64,000 nucleotides of DNA from Cephalotus follicularis. Its lineage: Eukaryota; Streptophyta; Magnoliopsida; Oxalidales; Cephalotaceae. The stretch covers positions 337,467 through 401,466 of the forward strand of contig BDDD01000266.1 in the NCBI GenBank assembly GCA_001972305.1, written 5' to 3'. Every line of letters starts with the position of its first letter. Position 1 is the stretch's first letter. Position numbers and translations under genes: made by a program. This document shows, piece after piece, positions 46,471 through 58,599 of the stretch. The notes below the pieces were generated by a model. It ran no database searches, had not been told where the DNA came from, and worked only from the letters and a program-made list of their open reading frames with translations.

Positions 46471-47609
46471 TCAGGAGGTATACACGTTAGTTTTCCTGGA
46501 ACACGTCCGGGTATTCACTAATTATCGGGATAGCCTGTAATTTTGGTATTCATCTGCCACTGTCCATAACATGTGTCAGGCAAGTATTACAACTTTACCT
46601 TAAGAGTCTATGAGTCTTCATGGTAGACATTATTTTGTTCAGATACCGTTCCAAGGCTGCAACGGAGACTGTTCTAGCACATTGAAGGTCACACCTTCCT
46701 GTCTCAATCCATGCATGCATTGCGTGCAAGTAGCCCATCATTCCATAATCATTTCCATGACCATACAATCCGTAATCATTCAATTCATTCATCCATTCAA
46801 TGACGGTCCATTCAATAACAATCCCTTCATTCTTAGTCCACTCAGTCTCATTCCAATATCTTAACAATCTATTGGGAATCTAGAAGCTGACTAGGTATAT
46901 GTCATCCCATACCACACAGTTTAGGTCCACTCAGTAATAATCCGTAACAATTCAATACGATAAAGTTTAGGCCCACTTAACTTTCTGCTGGAAATCTAAA
47001 AACTGACTAAGTATGTATATCGTCCAATCAATCATTCAATCATTCACTTAGTCATACATTCAATCATTCATTATGCAGTCATAAATTCAATCCTTCACTC
47101 AGTCAATCCATTATGCAAGCAGTCATTCACTCAAATACTCATTGGCTAGTCCCCGAGGGTTCTACCTTAGGGTCCATTAATCCATTCACTCAGTCAATCA
47201 TTTAATCAGCCAATCATCATTCGATAAATTTCGTTCTGTCAAACACTTATGCTTTTAGGTCCAATTGATCAATCACTTATTCATTCCGGTCCATACAGTA
47301 GGTCACTTATCCATTTCAGTTCATTCTATCAATCACTTGTCCATTTCACACGAAATGGACCTCGCTACCATTTCAGCCTCTTTGGCTACATTCACTCCTT
47401 ATGCATCTCTACTTGCTCGAGTATGTCAAATAAACGTCTCGGCTCTCGCTCCTCGTGCAGTTTCACTTCGACGACCTTCAAATTTCACTTTTTGTATAAA
47501 TCCAAGGGGTTAATATCCACTTATCTTGTCCGCATGCAATAACTTTATTAGCCAAGGACTTCTTACTGGTGTATCCAGAATAGGAGAACCATGTCTCTGA
47601 TACAAAGTT
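46471..47609 (-). other. Gyp-G 5' internal region, CATTCA-rich
   Basis: This should hold gag and the leader, but no gag motif survives clearly. From about 46730 to 47345 the plus strand is dominated by CATTCA, TCATTCA and CAATCA words, a degenerate simple-sequence domain. A primer-binding-like site (minus strand TTTGTATCAGAGA) lies at 47594-47606 next to the 5' LTR. Confidence 0.55.
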
Positions 47610-50600
47610 TGTAATGCCCCAAACCCCAAGGGTCAACCCCCAAGGTTTGATGCGCTACTAGCAGTATCATTCATTACCCAATATTCAGAGGAAATTAAAA
47701 ACTTTTAATATAATAATTCATGCGAAATAAATCCAATTAAATATCATTTGTGTGGATAAATCCAAAGTTATACAATATTGTTCATAAAAGCTCTGCCACA
47801 AGCTGGCAGGTCATAAAACAAAAATACAATTTATTTATACTACTGTGTCGTCGAACTGCAATAAGAGGGAACAGACTCACCCAGGGCTTCAATCTTCAGC
47901 TTGCTTGCGATGCTCCACCTGTACGTGACCCATTACATTAATTGCAATGGGTCAGCGACCACTGGTCATGTAGGAACTAAAACCCACTCATGCATGGAGA
48001 TGCAGATGTAGCAGGCAGTATGCAATGCAATGAGATGCAATAATAACAATATAGTATAACACTTCATTCATTCCTTATCAGTCCTCAACATTCATTAACA
48101 GTCACTAACAGTCATTCACAATCATTAACCATCATAATAAATCCTTCATCGGCATCCCCTACTAAAGGAGGAGCAATAACGCACTCCAGACGTTAAAGCA
48201 GAGGAACTGGGACAGGAATAATCATTACATTTTAGGCAGATCCATTCCTCGGATTCCTCAGCTTTAGGAAGAGCAATATACGCACTCTAGGCGTTATAGC
48301 CAGAGGAGAGGAACATAAATACTATACAGTATCAGTAACAGTCATTCAGTACACTATAAAGTAATAATAACAGTAACAGTAACCGTAACAGTCTGTGTGG
48401 CTCATCTCGGTCGGTGATCAGTCAGCTCATCTAAGTTGGTGATCCGATGGCTCATCTTGGTCGGTGATCCATTGGGCTATCTCGGTGATCCTTCAGGCTC
48501 ATCTCAAAGATAGGCTTACCACCTCATCTCGGTCGGTGATCCCGTAGGCTCATCTCGGTTGGTGATCCGGTACAGTACACTACATTATACTACACTACAT
48601 TACAGTACATTATCATTACAGTAACATTACATTATGAGGTCTGCCTTTAATACCCCTTTCCTGTACTACACTTATCATTTATATTTCTCTACACTTATCA
48701 CTAATTCACTTATCTCTTACTTCACTCATATGCACTTATCATTCTATTATATAATTCTCTTCACTGTTGCCGTCATTTCAATACACTCATTTCTATCATT
48801 CATTCACTATGATCATTCACAGGCATCTAAGGTCGGGTGCATAACTGCATGTGCAGAACACATGTTATGGTATGCACAATCCATAACGCGTGCGTTGGCC
48901 ACTCCTTCGAGAATGCATGCGGCATGGAACTGGGTACTGCACTAAAGCGCCTGCAACAGGTAGCGCATACATTGAAGGCGCTCGGCGTCGTGTTGTGTAT
49001 GGGAGTAAGCACTGGACACCGCTCAGCTTCATCGCACACCCTCGGTATACATGTATGACGTACCTGAGCATCATCTGGCACACACAGGCGTTATAGCAGA
49101 GGATGAGCTCGGCAGTGCTCATGGTAGAGGATGATGGTGTCCTCAGGCGTTGCGGTGGTGCGTGACGCGAGCAGAGGACAATGGCGTCCTCTGCACCTTG
49201 ACACCTCGACGCACTCCCAGAGCAGGCATGGAGCACCTTGAAACTGGACACCTCAACGTGTATCCTTGGTGCCTTGCCGACGGTGCATGCATGATGGTTG
49301 GACGCATGGCAGAGAAAGCCACGATTGGCTCCTCGGCACGCACAACATTGGTGCGTCCTCTGCCGCGTCTATTGAGACCTCAAGTGCGTTACTTGAAACG
49401 CACGACAGAGGAAGGCTCTCATCATCTGCACTTGGCACAATAGGCATCTCGGCACATAGGTTCCTCTGCCTAATCGCTATCTGAGCTCACGGTGGAGGAA
49501 GGCATGCTCCAATGGTTGGCAGAGGATGGTTAGTATATATATATTATTATTTCACGCATGGGAGAGAAGTGCCATGCACGAGTGGAGAGCCCTGGCTGTC
49601 GACTTTTCATGCTAAAGGCGCATGCAAACAGAGGTTAGCTCGGCATGTACGGTGTTGATGGTAGAGGAGAGTGATGTGGCATGGTAGGGAAACATGCAGA
49701 AAAGAACACAACGCTGTGGCATGACGTGCTGGGCGCATGGCACTTCGGCTGTGTGTCCTCAGATGCCAAGATGCACGACACTGGTGCCCTTGGCATAAAA
49801 ACTCCTCCTCACAAAAGCGCTTGTGTTCCTCAGTACCATACGTTCCTCTGCACGATGGTTTCATTGGCCGCATAAGTTTTGAGGCTTAGGATGCATACAC
49901 AGGACGCATGCATTGGGGAAGCTTGGACAATACATGCTACATTTCGAATGCGTGCTCCCAGTGTTAAGGTGTGTGACGGTATCATGTGTAAGGTGCCAGA
50001 GGACACCATTTTTGCTTTAGAGCCAAATATTCACTATGTCTAATACCCACCATTTAATCCATCCGAGTTAGTTTGCCTTGTAACCTCTGTCTAATTCTAG
50101 CCTAAGCATCCATTATTAGCATACTATTTATAACGATACACATTATAAGAGAAGACACTGAATAGGAGTAGTTCCTACCTCAATCTGACGAGGTTGTTGC
50201 ACCATTTCCTTTGCTCAAGTCCACTTCTTCAATTTCTCTCTCCTTTGCTGCTTCGCTGGTAGCCTCTCCTTGTCCACTTCTCCCCAAATTTAGCAGCAGC
50301 CTTTTCCATACCCTTTACTTCTCTTTTTATAATCATTCCAAGGAAGGCTCTAGAAATCTCTACGCATTTCTACCACTTTCATCACTAATTCGGGCCTGGG
50401 TATTAAAATGGTCAGCCCAAATTCCCCTTCTTTCCTTTAATTCTAATTTGCCCAAAACCATTTATTTCTCTCCTATTTTTCTCTATCAATCCACTACTTG
50501 GCCCAAATGCTTCCACTATCTATTTATCAATTTGGCCCAACACCAAAAATATTTCAAGGCCCAATCCGACTCCAGTCCAACAATAATAATACCAACATAG

Positions 50601-50662
50601 CCCAGAATACTATTTAAGGTCCAAAAGGCCATTCTTTTATATTATAAATTCCAGATATTACA
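47610..50662 (-). repeat. Gyp-G 5' LTR
   Basis: About 3.05 kb, matching the left copy throughout, including the GGTGATC array (about 48395-48568), the simple repeat near 48570-48635 and the GC-rich block (48885-49995). It lies next to the primer-binding site, so it is the 5' LTR of this minus-strand element. The right edge is exact because of the CCTCT duplication. Confidence 0.88.
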
Positions 50663-50667
50663 CCTCT

Positions 50668-52683
50668 GTCCTGCTGAAACACGTGTGAAATGAGAAAGGT
50701 GTGAAACCAGTGAGTTTCAAGAGAAGCCAGCGAGAGAAGGAAAGGAAATCTCCACCATTGTGGAGCATCTTGGAACTTGAAGCTCGTAGGGTGGCAACTC
50801 TGGACGAACCTTGGAGCTGCTGTGGCCGGTTCTAGGACTTAACGAGGTGGACTTTCTAGTTCCTAACTTGAAACAAAGAGGTAGGGGAAGCCATAATCGT
50901 AATTATGAGCTTAATATTAATGAAGGGAAAATGGTTTTTGTGCATAGTTTCCAAGGTTATTGAATTTTTTTTTATCACAAGATCAATGCTATGTTATGCT
51001 GGGTATGTGATATGTATCTGAATGTTGGTTTTCTGGCTTGAGTACATGTTGTCTTGCATGTATATGGACTGTGTTGATTACTGTTTGTCACATCGTGAGG
51101 AAGAAGACGATTGGTGCTCGAAACACGTCGATGCCTTTGAGGAACATCGACGCCTTTTGGATATCTGCTTGGATATTGATCTATTATACGTCGACGCCTA
51201 AGGTTTGTAACTTAACGCGTCGACGCCTTAAGCAATACGCTGACATTTAAGGTTCCATAACTTGAGCGTCGATGCGTATAAGTTGGACATCGACGTCTTT
51301 GAATAGTGGAAAGCACTGACGGTAAGGACTTGAGCGTCAACGCTTATGGGACAAAGACATCGACACCTAATGATAGACATCGACGCCTTCTTGTACTGTT
51401 TGGAAGTTTTCTTAATTAATAATACGAAACGATCCCAACTCCTGTTAGGATTATTTGAGCATTTATATGCATTGCATATACACTGTTTACTGCCTGTTTA
51501 TTGACTGTCTATAAATCGTTTATGATTTCTAAGTTATGATGTTTAGAAATGCATATGTGAACTCGGAATACACTATTTGAGTATGAAATTATATAATGGT
51601 TAATAACGTATTTTCAAACAAATTGGGAAAGCGATTTTCACTACTAAATTGTTTAAAGTATTTTCTATCTATTAGAAATACATATTTCAAATGTTATCAC
51701 TTTCAAAAATGGTTTGAAATAAATTGCATGTTGTTGATCTAACGATTATTACTGTACTGTTTACTGTGAGTATTCACTGTTTGCTCTGTGAATTGACTGT
51801 GTTTGTGCTTGAGTCACTAGTTGCGTGGCAAAGTCTGCCAGTGTTGGCTAGTGGCAGGGTTGACCTAGGATCCAGGAGTTGGCTGGGTAACTCACTGTAC
51901 TGTACTGTTGTCTTGCTTGGTTGCTTGGAGAAGGGACCGAAGTGGGAGTGCAACATGGGACAAGGAGTTGGCGGCGTTGTACATATTGCCTGCCTATTGT
52001 TAGGCCCTTTATGGACAGATTGTACTATTTACTGGTCCTATTCGGACATTACTGTGCCTGTTGATGTAGCCCTGGCCAGGCTACTACTGTACTTTTATTG
52101 CATACATATATTTTCATATTTATGCCCCTATTGTTATTTTACTGTACTTCTAACTTATATATATTTTCATATATATATATATATGTATATAAACTGGTAT
52201 TTTCTACTGCACTGCATCATCTATGCATACATTTCATGACATGCATGTAATATTGGTCCCAAAGTACTCTTATGACTTAGCCGAGTGAGGACAAAGGATA
52301 ACCCCCTACTTTACAGATTGATGCAGTGGATCAGCTTGGGAATCAGCATGGATGAAGTACAAGTTTTTAATAATGTTTTCATCAGGGGTTATGTCCCTTT
52401 GTGTGTTATGTATCGTATTTTCCGATTTACTCGACTTTTGGATGTCACTGATTAATGTATTATGGATCACGCTCCATTTTGTGGGCTTTTGACAATGACA
52501 GACTTCTATTGAGTAGCGTGCAGTATGGGATGCATGTTACGTGGTTTCAGCTTATGAGTTTAATGCTTCCGCAATTGATATCTTATTTGAAAAGTTTAAA
52601 TTTTATGGTATTTGCATAAGCTGAATCTTAATGTTAATTGCCTTTACCACCTTATGTGTGTTTATCGAAAGCGGGGTGTGACA
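50668..52683 (+). repeat. Gyp-K second part, with palindrome cluster
   Basis: This continues the Gyp-K LTR to GGGGTGTGACA. GTCGAC-type sites lie between about 51127 and 51390 (51127, 51146, 51190, 51219, then around 51238, 51268 and 51289). TACTGT words are frequent at about 51480-52130, and an AT dinucleotide run lies near 52169-52186. A 171-codon hydrophobic open frame at 51724-52239 has no known relative and looks like chance. Confidence 0.85.
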
Positions 52684-53198
52684 CTAAAGGCAAGAGGTCC
52701 TAATGTAAACTGTTATACATACCTACCTATTCAAGTATAATGGTTTGCATGGCGACAGTCAGGACCATAGTATGCTGATAGATTCCGATCCCCACTAGGA
52801 GGCGAGAGGCTTCCCGAGTTCCGCATTGGAAGTGTGGGATACTATTAGAATAGTGACAAGAGCCATAATTACTAAAGGCCATAGGTTATGGTAATGACAT
52901 TAATTGGAATAATATGTTAATACTTCTCTCATTTTTCTGTAAATAGGTTGTTAGACATATTCAATCCTACTCAATTGGTAGTCAGCACCACACAAATAAG
53001 ATTAATGGTCCAAACATCATGTAATGGTAGCGTTAGGTATGCTTAATACTCATGAGCATGAGAGAGGCTCATGTGATGACTGAATATTCCCAACCCTTCA
53101 TGCTAACCTATCAAAAATTAACATGACCAAGGAGGTCAAATGGTCACATGAAAATGAGCGAGCTTGTTCTTAGCACTCGATAGTTGTAACACCCCGCG
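52684..53198 (+). other. Segment J, piece 3: unassigned, no gene seen
   Basis: This continues 33312-33901 after Gyp-K is set aside. No coding motif is seen. The end, about 53185-53198, carries TGTAACACCCCGCG, which looks like the tip of a gypsy LTR set directly against the next one at 53199. Confidence 0.4.
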
Positions 53199-55175
53199 TG
53201 TAATGACCCAGGTCCAATTTGGGTATTGGACTTTGTATGTTTTGGGCCTTAGAATTTTTTTTCCTTTTGGATAAGAGGAGTTTGGGCCTTGGTTTTGTTT
53301 GTCTTTGGTGTTGTTGGCCTCCTTCATTTTGGTGCGTTGGAGTTGGTATGAGCTTGTGTTGGTGGCAGGTCCATATTGTCAAGCACACGACCATCTCATG
53401 TTAAGGCAGTAAGGAGCTGTTGTAGTAGTTATTGGTTCCAGAAGTGAGTAGTCGTGAGAAGTGTAAGTTCGTTGTGCTTTCCTTCTTCCTTCTGAAGTTC
53501 TCCTCTGGCGAGGACGAGTTTTGCTTGGAGAACGAGATCCTCGCGTTTGTAGAGGTGAGCTCTTCGTTTCTTCATCTTCTTTCCTATGTTCATTTGGCAA
53601 TGTGCGTGCCAACCTCCAGTTTACAGTGAAGGCAGAGATGGTGATGGTGATCGTGGTGCTCCATGGTGGAATGTTGAGTTGGTGGATGGTCAGGGAGACT
53701 ATCCGAGGAGCGATCATGCATGTAGGCCATATGCATGTTTTCCCTCTATTTTCGTTGCAGACTATGCTAAGTCTGTGTTCTTCGTTCTTGTAGCTGAGGA
53801 ATCTAACGTTGATCCTGAGCTATAGGAAGAGGTGCGGTGGAGAGCGGATAAGTGGTGAGTGGGACATTCCTTCTTTATTCTTGAAACAGTTGAGAGTCTT
53901 AAGCTTAACGTGTGTCTTCAGGTTTTATGTTATTCCTTCCACGGTGTCTTTGTTCTGGGAGTCATTTCTTCCTTTTTTTGACATATTCTTTTCAGATGAT
54001 ACTGATTTTCGAGCTGGTGAGCTTGCGGTTCTGGGTGATATTTCCCCTTGTTTATCCTGTTTATATATGTCATAACTTTTCCTTGATACCATGTGTTGTT
54101 TTGTATGGATACTGGATACTGGGGACCATGGTGACTGATGGTATGTTTCTATGGGATTCCCGGTGAGAGATGGTCTATGCGGTGATTCGCTGACCTTCCA
54201 ATCGATGTTCACATACATGATTGCTGACGAGGGTGGTACCTTGCGGTGATTCGTTGGCCCCTCAGTTGATTTTCGCGATCTGCTTGCCTCCCAGGGGTTG
54301 GGTTCGACACTGATCAGTTGGCACCTCTGGTGGAAGGCCAAGACTTGTGGCTCTCTGTATCGATACATGGCAGGGGGTGCACTCCCTGCAAGCCCATGAT
54401 CTTCTTCTCCAGTCAGGGACTATTGAGATTTGCTATCGTGAAACTCGGCGCCCACAGATGTATGGAATGGCCGAGGTGGTTTTTGGTAATGTGACAGGTT
54501 CCAGTAGTCCTCTGATCAGTTGATCCCTAGACTTTTTGATCCTTAGGTTTGGGCCCTCGGGAAATTGGGTTTGAACACCTTGCTTTACTTCTATCTCTCA
54601 TACTACCGTTTCATAGCATTGTTGATATATTTATCTTTTGCTAGCTTTGTATACTCCAAGTTGTCTTTCGATCCTTGTTGAGTATCCTCAGATGGTGAGC
54701 CAAGGAACGTTGTTTGGCCAGTTGGGCATAACCTTTTGCTCATCATCCAGTGTTGTTGGACATTAAGGAATGCTTTCTCTATTGGGAGCGCACGGCCCGA
54801 GCGTCGCGGAAGACTTTTCAATTCAGGCATAATTTAGGGTCGATTAACTTTAAAATTTTGTCAAATGGTTAATCCCCAAGCAAAGTGATGCCCTAAGCTA
54901 AGTCCAAAAGGTCCCAATAAATGCCAAGGAATATCTAATGAACATCCAATTAAACTGAAACCAAACATCATGCATCGGGCACAACGGGTTGATAAAGCTA
55001 GGGTTGTCATAAACCCTAGAAAGGACTCTAACAATGACTCACAAGGAAAACACACAAAACCCTAGCCATTTCCCATTCAACCCTCACTCACAATATCCCT
55101 AACCTAAGGGATGTTACACAAAACAAAGCAAGAGAACCATGGAGGTTTGGCAAGGGTTCACACACCCATATCAAC
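53199..55175 (+). mobile_element. Gyp-D-like remnant (plus strand)
   Basis: It starts TGTAATGACCC, like a gypsy LTR, and has phrases such as GCGGTGATTCG in common with the Gyp-D LTR. At about 54740-54835 it carries the end of a gypsy coding region, matching the end of Gyp-D around GGGAGC and CGGAAGACTTT. The Gyp-D-type 3' untranslated stretch follows to 55175, where Cop-C is inserted. The element is broken and incomplete. Confidence 0.65.
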
Positions 55176-57366
55176 TGTTAGATATAGTGACCCGACAAGC
55201 CATTAGATGGGTTGTCATATTATATCTTATCTTGTATGAAACAATCTTATTCCTTGTATATATATATATGATGCGTGCTAAAATTTATTATGGCTATATC
55301 ACTTGTGTTTTATCACTTAATTGAAGTAGTTTATTATTTACCTGCTTACAGTTGTGATGCCCTGACATAAGGTTGGATGCCTAGCATGGAGGCTGTGAGA
55401 TTGGTTACCTTATTCCTTATGTCAAATTAGTTCCAAGTCATAGGTTCACTTTGTGGGCATTAGTGAACCGGATAGACTTGTACGTATGTTGCCTGCTCAT
55501 GCAATTGGAGGATGGATTCTCTCACTACCATCTGTGTTGGACATTAGGGCAAATATGGGGTACGCGCTGGGAGCATGTACACTGAACAGGACCCGCGTAG
55601 GAGACACTATTTGGATAGTTGCTATTCTCATGTCAGTAGTGACCCCTACTTGTTGCGGTTGTGTATAAGTGATCATCACTTAGCGAGTTCTTTAACTCGT
55701 CTGATCCTTAGAGCTGAGCGACTACTCTATATTGTATGGAGACGGTTATGCATTGATCTCCATCTTACCCAGTCCTTACACAGGGCTGGAAATCAGGAGG
55801 TCTTTGGGTATGATCGAATCTATACGAATATAAGTGAGTGCGCAATATGGGATTGTCACACCTGAGCGAAGGTGATCGTCTCTATTGTGGTCTGATTATA
55901 CTTTGGACTTATGAAATCCTTGGCCAAGGTTGAGGTAGACTGGAAATTAGATTTTCAGAAAGTTTACCAAACTTCCTAGTAATGATCAGATATTTTAGCC
56001 ATTGAGGTATCATCTAGGGTTGACACATATCCTTACCCTAAACCTTAATCGGGGCCAAGCATGACAAGGGATTATAGTACACGTGAACCAACGACTCAGG
56101 GAATCTAGGGTTAATGAGGTGTGTAATAAATTATGGGACAATTAATTATATTAATTTTTTCTTATGGATAATATTAGATATTATTCTGAGAGCATTTAAA
56201 TGGTTTGGGATCATTTAGAATGACTAAACCGAACCCTAGGGGTATTTCGGTAATTTATGAACACCTCTTATTTTAATCAAGATTTTAAAGGGTCCCTGCC
56301 TTATAATGATTAGATCTTCAATGTGTTAGACATATTAAGTCTTGGTGTCAAATATCGGTTATGTGGATTTGGCATTTTGTGGAAACACATATGTTTGATC
56401 TTACTTAATCAATATTGAAAAGGTACATGAGATCACTAAAAGAGTTAGACTCTTAATGCTTCACTAGCCAGACAAAGACGTCGATATCTTTTAGAAAGTC
56501 GTCGATGCTTAATGTTTTTAAAGACGTTGATGTCTTTTAGAAAGCATCGATGTCTTTAGTGTCACATTACATGGACGTCGATGTCTTTTGGAAGGCGTCG
56601 ACGTCTTTGAGCAGGACGTGCGGCCTGCGCACGACCTCACATCATGGACACGTTTTCTCTCACATCTTCAACCAGTTTCTCATAATTTTACACGTTTCAA
56701 AAACGTGGGAAGTGTGGCTTCGGACTCCCAGGGAGTGAGAACCATGATCCTAAGTGAATGGGAGATTGGGAGAGAGAAAATGGGACTAGATATAAGCATT
56801 TTTCTGCAGAAAATAAGTGTGGAAGTTGAGCGCTTTGCTGCGCAAGGTGACTTCATGTTTCTCTCTGCAGATTGTGAGTGTTCTTTTGATTTGTAATACA
56901 CCAAGCAAGAACTTATCTAGGGTGGATTGATTTTGACTTCATCGGTCAATATCAATTTACTTTACCTAAGCTTAGAAAGAGTGTGAGAGAACTTTACTTC
57001 TTGGTGCTTGGAGCTTCAAGGTGATTCGACTTGGATCAGAAGCAGAACGCATTGGAAACTTTGGAAGGGAGTCTTCGCAAGCTTGGTGCGGCAAAGAAAG
57101 AAGGAGCCATCACCGTGTGGTAATGAACTTCTAGTCTTTCCTTTGTAGTCTTTTGTGTTTGTGTCACTTTTGGTTTTCATTGGTGACACTAATTCAATCA
57201 ATGTGATGATATGGTGATCCATATGGTCTGTGGACATCCCATAATGGATTGTTTTATTTTAATTGGGTTTTTTTCCGCTGCCATGTTTGTATGTTTTGTT
57301 TTGTTTTACACCCAACACACCATTGTCCATATATGGCATTAGATTCGGTTTTGTCCGTTTCTATCA
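55176..57366 (+). repeat. Cop-C 5' LTR
   Basis: It runs from TGTTAGATATAG to CTATCA, directly before the primer-binding site, at 2191 bp. Parts resemble the Cop-A LTR, for example TTCCAAGTCATAGGTTCACTTT. A palindrome array at 56480-56602 lies about 190 bp upstream of a TATA-like TATAAG at 56791. The region 56645-57160 is the source type for the LTR pieces at 61104-61624 and 62271-62876. Confidence 0.85.
56480..56602 (+). repeat. Palindrome array in Cop-C LTR
   Basis: Sites start at 56480, 56501, 56526, 56546, 56577 and 56597, with intervals of 21, 25, 20, 31 and 20. Arms extend toward AAAGACGTCGATGTCTTT, as in Gyp-F, although the LTRs are otherwise unrelated. Confidence 0.82.
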
Positions 57367-57378
57367 TGGTATTAGAGC
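57367..57378 (+). other. Cop-C primer-binding site
   Basis: TGGTATTAGAGC immediately follows the LTR end. It is one base from the initiator Met-tRNA complement TGGTATCAGAGC. Confidence 0.85.
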
Positions 57379-58599
57379 GTCCCACATCATCCTTTATTGA
57401 ATATATATGCCTTAGATGATGTACTGATTAATGGTTTAATTATTGGATATGTTTTATGATCAAACTAAATTTTCAAAGTGCCTTAATGAAAATTGCATGA
57501 AATTGGATTTCATTGTGTTTTTGGTGCTGGGAATGATGTTTTAATGTGTTTAGAATTATGTTTGGAACATGCATAGTGCATTTTAGAATGCTAGAATGGT
57601 ATACCATACTCTAAACCATTGATTTCTGCATTTTTGAAAGTGCAGAAACTGCCCAGGGGGCTATAGACGTCGACGTTCTTGGTAGAGTCGATGTCTTGTT
57701 CATATTCCCAGGAAACACGTCGACGTTCTTGATAGACGTCGATGTCTTGTTCGTTTCCCAGAAAACGCGACGATGTTGTTGATAAACGTCAACGCCTTTT
57801 TCCAACTATTCATGAGAAAGGCATTGATGCTCCTATTATGCATCGACGCCTTGTTCATGTGTTTCCAGAAAATACGTCGATGTTGTTGATAAGCGTCGAC
57901 GTCTTTTAAAAAAAAAAACTGTTTTTAATAAAATTGGATTTTATACATTATGGCACTTAGAAAATCAAATATCATTGCTTGATTTGGTGGGAGTTTGATC
58001 AATTAACAGTCCTTGAATTAAATTGAGTAATTGGTTATTATTTATGGCATTTGTTTTGTGGTTTTATTATATTGGATATAATATAGATCTTATGCACAAT
58101 GGATGGCCCGAAAAGGACATTGACCTAGATTATTGTTTTCTATGTGTGGATGGATTTTATTTATTTATTATCTTTAAAGGTCTGTAATAAGGTTCCTGCG
58201 TGCACCATTTATTTTTTCCCTTACTTTTATTATTTCTCCTTGTAATTTTTAAATGTATTTTTCCTTTTGAAAATGTAATGTTCTTTTTGTAAAAGAAGAT
58301 CATGCAAGAAGAGATTGAGGAAAGGAGAAACGAAGTACAAGATTTTTGAAGGCCATGAATGCATGGTTATTGATGTAATAAATAGAATTAAATCTTTACA
58401 CCTAGGAAGACCTAGTAGTGACTTTGGGCTCAAGTCATTACTAATATTGTCCTGGCCAATCCATTGACACATTTTAGAAATATGTCCAAGGTGCATAAGA
58501 TACACGTCTTGCATGATAAGCCGTAATTAATTTGAATTGGATAATAAAACCAATGAATTAATTAATGGCTCGGTATTTAAAATTTGAGACCGCAAATTC
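57379..58599 (+). other. Cop-C leader, with a palindrome array
   Basis: This is a gene-free stretch between the primer-binding site and gag. It holds a GTCGAC-type array at 57669-57900, outside the LTR. The part after about 58088 resembles segment J at 22803-23105 and 33312. It is AT-rich, with no other feature seen. Confidence 0.65.
57669..57900 (+). repeat. Palindrome array in Cop-C leader
   Basis: Sites start at 57669, 57687, 57719, 57738, 57767, 57788, 57823, 57842, 57876 and 57895. Intervals are 18, 32, 19, 29, 21, 35, 19, 34 and 19. The paired rhythm of about 20 and about 31-35 matches the LTR arrays, but this one lies downstream of the primer-binding site. Confidence 0.82.

Larger units (their letters stand above)
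34708..50662 (-). mobile_element. Gyp-G: old Ty3/gypsy element with CCTCT target duplication
   Basis: This is a 15,955-bp insertion in Gyp-K with CCTCT on both sides (34703-34707 and 50663-50667). On the minus strand the 5' LTR is 47610-50662 and the 3' LTR is 34708-40835 (interrupted by Gyp-H). The internal region is 40836-47609, interrupted by Gyp-I and by another block at about 45210-45835. The LTR copies differ by several percent and up to about one base in ten at their tips, so it is older than Gyp-F. The coding region is heavily broken. Confidence 0.9.
33902..52683 (+). mobile_element. Gyp-K: solo gypsy LTR holding Gyp-G, CTAAA target duplication
   Basis: The LTR starts TGTAACGTCCGG (33902) and ends GGGGTGTGACA (52683). 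CTAAA flanks it on both sides (33897-33901 and 52684-52688). Removing Gyp-G and one copy of its TSD leaves about 2.82 kb, similar in length and ends to the Gyp-F LTR, so it is a related family. Its parts are 33902-34707 and 50668-52683. It contains palindrome clusters and no coding region. Confidence 0.9.

Noticed and set aside
51724-52239. 171-codon hydrophobic open frame inside the Gyp-K LTR
   Set aside because: It lies wholly in an LTR, is low in complexity, with TACTGT words and an AT dinucleotide run coding its end, and matches no protein family I know. It is best read as chance.
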